Shown: positions 1 to 7,751 of the stretch, one piece after another | Layout: every line of letters begins with the position of its first letter | How positions within the stretch are numbered: position 1 is the first letter of the stretch | From: Sphingopyxis sp. | GTDB taxonomy: Bacteria > Pseudomonadota > Alphaproteobacteria > Sphingomonadales > Sphingomonadaceae | Reading direction: 5' to 3' | Assembly (NCBI GenBank): GCA_013823985.1 | Contig: PNNB01000050.1 | Span: 204,608 to 268,607, forward strand | Length of the DNA: 64,000 bases | Program-made: the position numbers and the translations under genes | Notes under the pieces: generated by a model | What the model was told of the DNA's origin: nothing | Seen by the model: only the letters and a program-made list of their open reading frames with translations | The model's database searches: none

Positions 1-696
1 ACTTCGGGCTTAGGCCCCGACGGCCATCCGCTTCGTGACGCCAGCCCGAACAGCTTTCTGCCCCCCGTGCCCTTACCGCGACGGATGTGGGCATCGAGCA
101 TAGTGGAGTTTCTAACGCCGCTACATATTGGCGAAGCAGTTTCCCGCCGGTCGACAATCATGTCGATCGCCGAAAAATCGGGAGGATCGGGAGGTCTTGT
201 ATTCGTCGAGGTCGAACATTTGACTGCAGGCGCCAAGGGAACCGCTATCCGGGAAGTGCAGACCATTGTCTATCGTGAAGCCGCCGCCCCCGATGCCCCG
301 CTGACGCCGCCACCGCCCGGTGAAACAGCTTTCAATCCTGCCGACTGGACGACGCATCATATTGTTTCGCCGAACGAACCAATGCTCTTCCGTTACTCGG
401 CCCTCACCTTCAACAGCCACCGCATCCATTATGATCTTCCATATGCAACAGATGTGGAACGCTATCGGGGGCTTGTCGTCCACGGGCCGCTCACGGCGAC
501 GTTGATGCTCGATTTGGCATCGCGGCAGTTTGGCAACAACGCGCTTTCCAGCTTTGCCTTTCGCGGACTTTCTCCAGCGATATGTGGTGAATTGCTTCAT
601 CTCGTGATGCGTGAAAATGACGCGGAAATCGAGTTTGGTGCCTTTGCCGATGACGGTCGGGCGGTTATGGCCGCGAGTGCCACCAGGAAAATATGA
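1..696 (+). CDS. FAS1-like / MaoC-type dehydratase (hot-dog fold), 5' truncated by window edge
   Basis: The reading frame is open from base 1, so the true start lies before the window. The visible N-terminal part contains FLPPVPLPRRMWA, typical of the two-domain FAS1-like dehydratase (HTD2/mesaconyl-CoA hydratase-like) family, and the C-terminal half has the second hot-dog domain, with the motif SHRIHYDLPYA around residue 135 and VVHGPLTATLML, the MaoC-type helix. Such enzymes hydrate enoyl-CoA thioesters (mesaconyl-, itaconyl- or other branched enoyl-CoAs). The gene ends 1 nt before the ATG of an acyl-CoA dehydrogenase, so it belongs to an operon with two such dehydrogenases and probably catalyses the hydration step after their desaturation. 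Family assignment is good; the substrate is unknown. Confidence 0.82.
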   Translation, partial: TSGLGPDGHPLRDASPNSFLPPVPLPRRMWASSIVEFLTPLHIGEAVSRRSTIMSIAEKSGGSGGLVFVEVEHLTAGAKGTAIREVQTIVYREAAAPDAPLTPPPPGETAFNPADWTTHHIVSPNEPMLFRYSALTFNSHRIHYDLPYATDVERYRGLVVHGPLTATLMLDLASRQFGNNALSSFAFRGLSPAICGELLHLVMRENDAEIEFGAFADDGRAVMAASATRKI

Positions 697-697
697 C

Positions 698-1855
698 ATG
701 ACCGAAAGCACAGACATTACCGAAATTCGCCGTGCCGTGCAGGCATTATGCGCGGATTTTCCGGGAAACTATTGGCAAGAAAAGGACCGTGATCGTGCCT
801 ATCCCGGCGAGTTTGTCGACGCGCTGACACGCTCCGGTTTCCTCGCCGCGCTTATTCCTGAAGAGTTCGGCGGATCGGGTTTGACGCTTGATGCGGCGGC
901 GGTGATCATGGAAGAAATTCAGGCGGCCGGCTGTAACGGGGCGTCGGCCCATGCGCAGATGTACATCATGAACACGCTGCTCAAATATGGAAGCGATGCG
1001 CAGAAGCGGGACTATCTTCCCGGCATTTCCAACGGCACATTGCGGCTTCAGGCCTTTGGTGTTTCGGAACCGACCAGCGGAACAGACACTTTGAGCCTAC
1101 GGACATTCGCGGTGCGCGACGGCGACAGCTATGTGATCAACGGCCAGAAAATCTGGACCAGTCGCGCCGAGCATTCCGACCTCATGCTCCTTCTGGCGCG
1201 TACCACCGCGAAAGAAGAGGCGGCAAGCAAAACCGAAGGACTTTCCATATTCCTCGTCGATATGCGCAAGGCTTTGGGGAATGGTATGACCATCAAGCCA
1301 ATCCGCACGATGATGAACCACTCGACCACCGAGGTATTCTTCGACGATATGCGGATACCGGCATCGGCGCTGATTGGTGAAGAAGGAAAAGGTTTCCGCT
1401 ACATCCTGTCGGGCATGAATGCGGAGCGTATTCTGATTGCCGCCGAATGTATCGGCGATGCCAAATGGTTCATCACCAAAGCGACCGATTATGCGAAGGA
1501 CCGTCAGGTTTTCGGCCGAGCCATCGGCCAAAACCAGGGTGTGCAATTTCCCATAGCGCGCTGTTACGCACAAATGTGTGCGGCGGAATTGATGGTCCAT
1601 CATGCGGCCAAAACCTATGACGCAGGCGGCAATCCAGGGGCCGAGGCCAATATGGCAAAAATGCTCGCGTCGGAGGCCAGTTGGGCTGCAGCCGACATGT
1701 GTGTGCAGACCTTTGGCGGTTTCGGATTTGCCGAAGAATATGATGTAGAACGCAAGTTTCGGGAGGCACGGCTTTACACTGTTGCACCCATCAGCACGAA
1801 CCTCATCCTCAGCTATCTGGCAGAGCATGTACTGGGCTTGCCCCGTAGCTATTGA
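698..1855 (+). CDS. Acyl-CoA dehydrogenase family protein
   Basis: 385-residue FAD flavoprotein of the acyl-CoA dehydrogenase superfamily, expected to form the alpha,beta double bond of an acyl-CoA and pass electrons to ETF. The start at 698 (MTESTDITEI) follows the upstream stop by 1 nt; a longer in-frame start at 611 would run inside the upstream gene. The FAD/substrate region GVSEPTSGTDT and the strand VINGQKIWTS are present, as is the C-terminal FGGFGFAEEYDVERKFREAR. The usual catalytic Glu of the YEGT(S/A) motif is absent: the sequence after FREARLY is TVAPISTN. Enzymes with a helix-G catalytic base (isovaleryl- or long-chain type) exist, so activity is not excluded. The gene is co-transcribed with the dehydratase before it and the dehydrogenase 18 nt after it. 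Confidence 0.9.
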   Translation: MTESTDITEIRRAVQALCADFPGNYWQEKDRDRAYPGEFVDALTRSGFLAALIPEEFGGSGLTLDAAAVIMEEIQAAGCNGASAHAQMYIMNTLLKYGSDAQKRDYLPGISNGTLRLQAFGVSEPTSGTDTLSLRTFAVRDGDSYVINGQKIWTSRAEHSDLMLLLARTTAKEEAASKTEGLSIFLVDMRKALGNGMTIKPIRTMMNHSTTEVFFDDMRIPASALIGEEGKGFRYILSGMNAERILIAAECIGDAKWFITKATDYAKDRQVFGRAIGQNQGVQFPIARCYAQMCAAELMVHHAAKTYDAGGNPGAEANMAKMLASEASWAAADMCVQTFGGFGFAEEYDVERKFREARLYTVAPISTNLILSYLAEHVLGLPRSY

Positions 1856-1873
1856 ACAAAGGATCACACGGAC

Positions 1874-3040
1874 ATGAATTTCGAACTGGCTGAAGAGCAC
1901 CGGATGCTGAAGGATCTGGTTCGCAAATTTGTGGACTCGCAACTTGTCCCGCTGGAAAGTGAAGTACTTGCCCGCGAAAGCTCCGGAAAAGGGAGCTATC
2001 TGACAAAAGAGGAACAGGCGAAGGTGGACGCGGTGTCCCGCGAACTTGGTTTATGGGGTCTCGACGCGCCGGAAGAAGTGGGCGGTATGAACCTGCCGAT
2101 GGTGGCTATGGTGGGCGTGGGCGAAGAATTGGGACGCACGGCAACGCCCTATACGCTTCCGCCCGATTCCCCGAATTTGCGCATGATGATGGCCGCCGCG
2201 GATGAAAAACAACGCGAACATTATCTCGCGCCCTATGTGCGCGGTGAGACCATTTCGGCCATCGGCATATCGGAACCCGGCGCCGGAGCCGATCCGCAGT
2301 TGATGAAAACAACGGCGGTGCAGGATGGCGACGATTGGGTAATCAACGGCCGGAAAATCTGGATTACGAAGGCCGACGAAGCAGACTTCACCATATTGAT
2401 GGCTGTGACCGACAAGCAGCCTAACGGACGGAACGGCATGTCGGCATTCCTTGTGGACCGCGACACGCCGGGCTTTAACGTCTTGCGGAAAATACCGATG
2501 ATCGACGGGACGGCTACCTATGAGATTGCTTTGGACGATTGCCGCGTTCCGGGATGGAAGCTTTTGGGCAAAAGGGGGCAGGGCTTTTTGCCCATGCAGA
2601 TCCGGCTCGGCACACGGCGTATCGAGATGGCATCATGGTCGATCGGTATGGCGCAACGCGCACTTGATATGATGATCGACTACGCACCGCAGCGCGTCAC
2701 ATTTGGCAAGCCGCTGTCCTCACGGCAAACCGTCCAGAATTGGGTGTCCGAAGCCGCCACGAAAATTCATGCAATGCGGTTGATGACCTATGACTGCGCC
2801 TGGAAAATGGATGAAGGCCGCGACACGCGTCTGGAAATTTCCATGATCAAATCTTTCTGCACCGAATCTGCTTATGAAATTGTGGACCACGCGATGCAGA
2901 TGTTTGGCGGCATGGGAATGACCCGCGAATTGCCGCTCTATCTGATGTCGAACAAGCTGCGCACCATGCGGATATATGACGGCCCCAGTGAAATCCACAA
3001 CTGGGTCGTCGCACGAGATCTGCTGGGCACGCGGGATTGA
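1874..3040 (+). CDS. Acyl-CoA dehydrogenase family protein (ACAD10/11-like)
   Basis: 388-residue second acyl-CoA dehydrogenase of the same operon. N-terminal helical domain (residues 1-120), central beta domain with GISEPGAGADPQL and WVINGRKIWITKA, and C-terminal helical domain with FGGMGMTRELPLY are in the normal order. The motif at the usual catalytic position reads IYDGPSEIH, i.e. Asp in place of Glu, as in the ACAD10/11-type and related bacterial enzymes. Two paralogous dehydrogenases in a row often act on different steps or form a heteromeric enzyme, as known for some steroid side-chain dehydrogenases; that is only a suggestion here. It converges with the leftward flippase gene, 31 nt away. 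Confidence 0.92.
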   Translation: MNFELAEEHRMLKDLVRKFVDSQLVPLESEVLARESSGKGSYLTKEEQAKVDAVSRELGLWGLDAPEEVGGMNLPMVAMVGVGEELGRTATPYTLPPDSPNLRMMMAAADEKQREHYLAPYVRGETISAIGISEPGAGADPQLMKTTAVQDGDDWVINGRKIWITKADEADFTILMAVTDKQPNGRNGMSAFLVDRDTPGFNVLRKIPMIDGTATYEIALDDCRVPGWKLLGKRGQGFLPMQIRLGTRRIEMASWSIGMAQRALDMMIDYAPQRVTFGKPLSSRQTVQNWVSEAATKIHAMRLMTYDCAWKMDEGRDTRLEISMIKSFCTESAYEIVDHAMQMFGGMGMTRELPLYLMSNKLRTMRIYDGPSEIHNWVVARDLLGTRD

Positions 3041-3071
3041 GGCTGGAATCCCGTTACCCAAACGGCACCGC

Positions 3072-4355
3072 TCACTGTGCTTCAAACATGTCTGCCGTTT
3101 GTGGACGTTGATCCCTGTGCTGGCGCGATACGGCTAGCCCCAATCCAAATGCCGATAGCGCGCTCATCATCAATATGCCTGCGGCAGCGCCTTCGAGTTG
3201 CCAGTTCGTAATGAGAAATTGCATTGCGGATATCACAAGGATGAGGGGCGCTATTCGAAGCAGAAAGGGTGTAATCGCCTTATGTTTGGCGACCAGCAAC
3301 GATTCCCAATTGGCCGCGAGAAGTTCAAGGGCGCCTGCGCACGCCAATATGACCATAGCCGAATGCTCGAACACGAACTCAGGTCCGGCAAGCAACCGGA
3401 TCGCCGCTTCGCCACCCCAATAAGCCACAGGAATGGCGACTGCGCCGGTCATCAGGCAGAGCAATGTTATCTTGTTCGACAGAACAATGGCGGCATCTTT
3501 TGTTTTCACAAATTCGGGATAGATCGCGCGCGAAAGCGCTTCGCCCAGTTGGACGAGCGCTTGCCCCAATTGGGACGCGACCCGGTAACCCCCCGCCAGA
3601 GCAGCGCCGCCCAAGGCGCCAACTAACAGGATCATGCACTGCTTTGAAATAACCGCCAAGGTACGCGACAGGCTTGTGCCAAGAATGAACTGCCACACAT
3701 CGGGGTGCTGCTCCGGTAGCCGTTTCAAGCTGATGTCCGGCAGTCCAATGGAAACATAGCGCGCTGAGTATTTCCAGAACGCCGCCGCACAGGCCAATTC
3801 AGCGATGGCCCATGCCACAAGAAAACCGGTCACATTGGGTGCAAAAAGTGCGGCCAATCCTGCGCCGATGGCGCGTGCCACGGGCAAGACGGCATCGGCC
3901 TTTGCGGCAAGATCATAGCGTTCATAAAGCCGCAGAACACCGGTTGGAGTTGACCGTATTGCGACAATTGTAGCCGCACATAATCCAAAAGTCGGCCAGA
4001 ATAGAGTGTCGGGCAGGGGCAGCCAGAGACCGGCAAGCGCAGTTAAGCCCAATGCAAGAAACATACCGACGAATATGCTGGAAATATCAAGCGCGAGTGC
4101 AAAACCTGTGGCGGTTCGGGCCGCTGCCGATTCAACGCCCCAGCGGACAACGGCCTGCCATCCGTTGAAGCTGACGAAACCGGCCAACGCCTGTGCCAGC
4201 ACTACAATCAATGTGAAATAACCGAAATTCTCCAGTCCCAAAGTCCTGGTCGTCAACGCAAGGTAGACGAGACTGAGCAGCGCATTGATGCCGCGGCTTG
4301 CAAGCAGCCATCCCAGGTTTCGGAATATGGTTTCCACGAAATATTTTTCAGGCAA
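3072..4355 (-). CDS. Oligosaccharide flippase family membrane protein (Wzx/MATE-like)
   Basis: 427 residues that are almost entirely hydrophobic, with about 12 predictable membrane segments beginning with NLGWLLASRGINALLSLVYL at residues 12-31. Together with the N-terminal pattern TRTLGLENFGYFTLI, this fits the polysaccharide transporter/oligosaccharide flippase superfamily, which moves lipid-linked glycans or other amphipathic intermediates across the inner membrane. Its start overlaps the end of the PLP-enzyme gene by 8 nt, so the two are translated as one leftward operon. There are no glycosyltransferases beside it, unlike in a normal O-antigen or capsule locus, so the cargo cannot be inferred. 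Confidence 0.85.
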   Translation of the reverse strand: MPEKYFVETIFRNLGWLLASRGINALLSLVYLALTTRTLGLENFGYFTLIVVLAQALAGFVSFNGWQAVVRWGVESAAARTATGFALALDISSIFVGMFLALGLTALAGLWLPLPDTLFWPTFGLCAATIVAIRSTPTGVLRLYERYDLAAKADAVLPVARAIGAGLAALFAPNVTGFLVAWAIAELACAAAFWKYSARYVSIGLPDISLKRLPEQHPDVWQFILGTSLSRTLAVISKQCMILLVGALGGAALAGGYRVASQLGQALVQLGEALSRAIYPEFVKTKDAAIVLSNKITLLCLMTGAVAIPVAYWGGEAAIRLLAGPEFVFEHSAMVILACAGALELLAANWESLLVAKHKAITPFLLRIAPLILVISAMQFLITNWQLEGAAAGILMMSALSAFGLGLAVSRQHRDQRPQTADMFEAQ

Positions 4356-5778
4356 CCACGGGTCGGGCTGCGGCCTCTAGGACATCGGCGATCCGGGTCA
4401 TGTCATTTTGAAGCCGCTGGTGCAGTTTTTCCGACGACAAATCCGATAACTCGACAATGAGCGGCATCGACAAGCTTATCCGCAAGGTCCCCGCCCATTC
4501 GCCGTTCGCGAATTTCCGGCATTTCACCGGCTGTCCGAGACGTAGCCCGCGCGCGGAAAGGACACGGCACCAACGTTGTGCGGTCGCAAAATCGGGCTGC
4601 CCCTGACATTTGGAAAGGTCGAGTGTGGCCAAGGTCGACTGATGCAATGCCGGACCCGACAGGGCTGGCATGACCAGTTCTGCGCCAAGCCTATCCGATA
4701 GTGCGCGCACAGCCTTGCCAAATGCGTCAATCACTTCATTCCGGCGTGCGTTAGGCAATAAGCGGTATCGCTCCATTTCGAATAACGATGCCTCGACGCG
4801 CAAAAGCAATCCGGGATTGGTGCCATCGGGCAAATGGGCCGCGCTTTGCCAGCCAGCCGGCCATTCGGCACGGCGGAATAACGTAGTGAGGCCTTTTGCC
4901 AACGCGCGGCACGGGGCTTGGTGGGGTGGGACAAGCAAGAAGCCAGAGAAGGGTGGGCCACCGATAAATTTCGATCCCGAGAGCATGACCATGGCGCCCC
5001 GGTCCAGATAAGCCTGAACCGCAGAAGGCTCGAGCCGAGACTGACACGCATCGACAACAATAGAGATAGAGTCACCAAATTGGGCCCGCAAGCGGTCAAT
5101 ATCGGCGAGATCGGGAAGGATGAGGCCCGTCTTGGATCCGTGTACCGCATGCACGAGCAGATGGTGACCCATCTGGATATGGTCTTCACCAATGCGGTTC
5201 AAGCGCGCTGTGATGGCAGCGCTGTCATAAGGTTGTCCGTCTTCATCTCGGATTGGGAGGTTGACCAAATCTGTTTGGTCAAGCCCTTCGACATATGTCC
5301 CCTTGACTACATGGGGTTCCAAAGCTGTCTCGCCAGCGAAAAATTGTCCGGCCGCTGCAAACACACAGCCGCTACCAACTTCATCCTGTCCGAGCAGAAT
5401 GTTGACGATACGCTTACCCGACCAAGCCTTTGCCAGTGCAAGTGCCACAAATTCCAAGTCCGTGCCCGACGGCGCGAAAATGACATCGACAGCATCGTCA
5501 AGGTCCCATGCACGGCGCAGCCTGCCACGCTGCATTTCCAACGTCTGCGCATAATAGGCAGAAGCGGAAAGCGCACCTGCAGGCGCCTGCGACACGAAGC
5601 TTTCCAGATGTCCGAAAGCCGCCAGCGAAATATCGTTCGCCGTTGACGATGCGTATCCCAAGGTGGCGCGAGGGTAGGGCGATGCGCCGTAGCGGTTGGT
5701 GTTTTGCCCGCTCGGTACCAATATGCGATTGTCGCCACCGGAGGTGAGCATCAACGATAGAAAAGGTTCGCTGTTCAT
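4348..5778 (-). CDS. PLP-dependent enzyme, class-V aminotransferase/kynureninase-like, function unknown
   Basis: 476 residues with a fold-type I PLP enzyme pattern: VIFAPSGTDLEF (cofactor phosphate region), HAVHGSKTGL, the Asp of VVDACQSRLEP that would pair with the pyridine nitrogen, and the Schiff-base Lys in LSGSKFIGGPPFSGF. I chose ATG 5778 (MNSEPFLSL), which has GGAAG about 8 nt upstream; a TTG at 5817 would add 13 residues. It heads the leftward arm with the flippase and faces the ATP-grasp gene across a 115-bp promoter region. No conserved desulfurase Cys segment (SAGSAC-type) is visible, so a role as cysteine desulfurase is unlikely; an aminotransferase, lyase or desulfinase-like activity is possible. 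The substrate is not identifiable. Confidence 0.72.
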   Translation of the reverse strand: MNSEPFLSLMLTSGGDNRILVPSGQNTNRYGASPYPRATLGYASSTANDISLAAFGHLESFVSQAPAGALSASAYYAQTLEMQRGRLRRAWDLDDAVDVIFAPSGTDLEFVALALAKAWSGKRIVNILLGQDEVGSGCVFAAAGQFFAGETALEPHVVKGTYVEGLDQTDLVNLPIRDEDGQPYDSAAITARLNRIGEDHIQMGHHLLVHAVHGSKTGLILPDLADIDRLRAQFGDSISIVVDACQSRLEPSAVQAYLDRGAMVMLSGSKFIGGPPFSGFLLVPPHQAPCRALAKGLTTLFRRAEWPAGWQSAAHLPDGTNPGLLLRVEASLFEMERYRLLPNARRNEVIDAFGKAVRALSDRLGAELVMPALSGPALHQSTLATLDLSKCQGQPDFATAQRWCRVLSARGLRLGQPVKCRKFANGEWAGTLRISLSMPLIVELSDLSSEKLHQRLQNDMTRIADVLEAAARPVVA

Positions 5779-5828
5779 TCGGGCGCTTCCATTGGAGTTT
5801 CGCACCAAAGCTAACAACCAAATGCGAC

Positions 5829-5891
5829 CGACATGTTACAAGCGCGGTGAGCTTTCACGTTAATGTCATATTGCTGCGCGATAACATGTCG
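5829..5891. promoter_or_regulatory. Divergent promoter region with paired inverted half-sites
   Basis: Between the starts of the leftward PLP gene and the rightward ATP-grasp gene a perfect 10-bp inverted pair is visible: CGACATGTTA at 5829-5838 and TAACATGTCG at 5882-5891, separated by 43 bp. Each arm also contains the palindrome ACATGT. The right arm ends 2 nt before the ATG at 5894. The arrangement suggests two operators of a dimeric regulator controlling both arms by looping or cooperative binding. No regulator gene lies beside it. Confidence 0.45.
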
Positions 5892-5893
5892 CC

Positions 5894-6934
5894 ATGCAGA
5901 TATTACGTTTTGGCGATCGTCGCATTTCACGCATTCCCGAAGAGACCCTCCGGCGCGTTCGGATATTGTTCGTGGCCAAGCATGTGTTTTGGCAAGGCGG
6001 CTTGCATCATGAGGATGGCAATCACGCACTCTATCATCGCGAGATAAGGGAGGTTTTAGAGGGCATTGGCCTTAACCTCCAACTGGCGGACAGCTACGAA
6101 GCGCTCTTTGCCGATCCGGGTTGCGACTTTGTATTTCCGCTCCTCAATCGCGGTGGCTTCCTGAATTCAGAAATGCTTTTGCCGCTGCTGACGACGCGTC
6201 TGGGTATTCCATTTTTGGGTGCCAGCCCGATTTTACGCGGCCTTTCGGATGACAAGCATTTGACAAAGTTGGAGGCGCAAGCGCGCGGGGTGCCGACAGC
6301 GCCATGGGCGATTTACCGGCGGGGCATGCCCGTGCTGCAAGATCCATGTCCACGCGCCGAGCGACTCGTCATCAAGCCCAACGCATCGTCCGCAAGTTGG
6401 GGTGTACGTGACGCGACCAGTTGGGCCGAAACGCGCATCGCGATCGAAGAGATCCACAGCGAGGGCCATGATGCGCTCGTCGAACCATTTCTGGATGGAA
6501 GTGATGTGGAAGTGCCTGTGATCCATTGCGGTGGCTTACCGACCATATTGCCGATGATGCTGTTCGAACAGACCGATCCAAGCCATTTGCGCACCTATCA
6601 GGAAAAACGCGATCTGGTGGAGCGCGAACAGAAATACCGGTTGGTGCCTTTTGAAGGCAGCGAATGGGCGCCCAAGATTGCGGACTACACCAAGATCATG
6701 GCCGGCATATTCTTCCCCTTCGACTATGGACGGTTCGAATTCCGACTGGATGAACGCAACGGGAAGTTGCACATGCTGGAAGTCAATCTGAACTGCAATC
6801 TTTGGTCGCAAAAGGTCTTCGGAAAATCGGCCGAGCTTGTCGGCTGGAGCCACGCGGATTTGATCGAGACCATCTTGTGCGAAAGCTTGATGCGGCAGGG
6901 TCTGATTACCCAAGCTGAAGCCGTAGCGGCCTGA
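5894..6934 (+). CDS. ATP-grasp protein, D-Ala-D-Ala ligase-like
   Basis: 346 residues. The central and C-terminal parts carry the ATP-grasp signature: RLVIKPNASSASWGV (ATP-binding Lys and flexible Gly/Ser loop), LVEPFLDGSDVEVPVI, and the metal-binding LEVNLNCNLWS near residue 295, matching the E-x-N of D-Ala-D-Ala ligase-type carboxylate-amine ligases. The N-terminal domain contains FVAKHVFWQGGLHHEDGNHA and PFLGASPILRGLSDDKHLTK, the latter equivalent to the ligase segment that precedes the ATP domain. It should form an amide or other acyl bond through an acyl phosphate. The gene is followed after 19 nt by the nucleotidyltransferase. It is clearly not the cell-division ddl gene by context; the substrates are unknown. 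Confidence 0.75.
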   Translation: MQILRFGDRRISRIPEETLRRVRILFVAKHVFWQGGLHHEDGNHALYHREIREVLEGIGLNLQLADSYEALFADPGCDFVFPLLNRGGFLNSEMLLPLLTTRLGIPFLGASPILRGLSDDKHLTKLEAQARGVPTAPWAIYRRGMPVLQDPCPRAERLVIKPNASSASWGVRDATSWAETRIAIEEIHSEGHDALVEPFLDGSDVEVPVIHCGGLPTILPMMLFEQTDPSHLRTYQEKRDLVEREQKYRLVPFEGSEWAPKIADYTKIMAGIFFPFDYGRFEFRLDERNGKLHMLEVNLNCNLWSQKVFGKSAELVGWSHADLIETILCESLMRQGLITQAEAVAA

Positions 6935-6953
6935 AATTCCCTTAAGGACCAAT

Positions 6954-7742
6954 ATGCCCCATGTCCGCACCATAGTGCTTGCTGCCCAACGAAAAGGGCA
7001 GGTCGATCCGCTCGCTCTGCGATTTGGTACGAGCCACAAATGCCTTGTTCCCCTGCACGACGAGCCGCTTATCATCCATGTGCTCCGGACATTGTCGGCG
7101 CATCCGGATATCGATAGCATCATGGTGTCCATCGAGCCCGAGATGTTCAAGACAATCGGGGACATCGTTGAACGCGATGGAGGCATGGGCAACAAAATCC
7201 GTTTTTGTGCGGCAGCAGATAATATCGCCGACAGCGTCCGCAATGCTGCCGAAGGGCATGAAGGCCCGGTAGTCGTAACAACAGCAGACAATGCGCTTTT
7301 GAAGGCGGCATCTGTCAATGCAATGATAGGGGCACTGCAGAGCCATGATGTTGCGATTGCAATGGCGACGCGCGAGGCTGTGTTGGCCGCCCATCCCGAG
7401 GGGCAACGCCGGTTCTACCGGTTCAAGGACGGCGAGTTCTCCAACTGCAACCTTTATGGCCTGCGCGATGTGTCCGCTCTGAAAGCGGCCGAGTTTTTCC
7501 GCGGCGGCGGGCAGTTCGCAAAGAAAGCCAGCCGTATTGTCCAGGCGTTCGGGCTGATCAACCTGCTGCTCTTGCGTTTTCATCTGGTCAGCCTGCCGAC
7601 CGGGCTTGACCGTATCGCAAAGCGGATAGGCCACAGCATTGCCCCGGTCATCTTGCGCGATGGAACGCAGGCCATCGATGTCGACAATGACCGGACCTAT
7701 GGCATCGTCGAGCATTTGATGGCGCAGCAACGCGCCGCCTAA
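6954..7742 (+). CDS. MobA-like NTP transferase domain protein
   Basis: 262 residues with a nucleotidyltransferase (GT-A-like) fold. TIVLAAQRKG at the N-terminus corresponds to the LAAGxGxR nucleotide loop, KCLVPLHDEPLIIHVL to the K-x-LxPlxgkPli segment, VVVTTADNALL to the metal-binding Asp, and IDVDNDRTYGIVEHL to the second metal Asp near the C-terminus. Such proteins activate sugars, phosphocholine-like headgroups or polyols as NDP derivatives, or mature molybdopterin. The loop lacks the normal G-x-G, so the donor specificity may be unusual. It is the last gene of the rightward arm and converges with the phosphodiesterase gene 10 nt away, which leaves no room for a normal terminator between them. 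Confidence 0.75.
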   Translation: MPHVRTIVLAAQRKGQVDPLALRFGTSHKCLVPLHDEPLIIHVLRTLSAHPDIDSIMVSIEPEMFKTIGDIVERDGGMGNKIRFCAAADNIADSVRNAAEGHEGPVVVTTADNALLKAASVNAMIGALQSHDVAIAMATREAVLAAHPEGQRRFYRFKDGEFSNCNLYGLRDVSALKAAEFFRGGGQFAKKASRIVQAFGLINLLLLRFHLVSLPTGLDRIAKRIGHSIAPVILRDGTQAIDVDNDRTYGIVEHLMAQQRAA

Positions 7743-7751
7743 CGGCGCCTA

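Noticed and set aside
6942..7730. A 262-codon open frame on the minus strand
   Set aside because: Exact antisense shadow of the NTP transferase; the plus strand has the nucleotide loop and metal Asp motifs.
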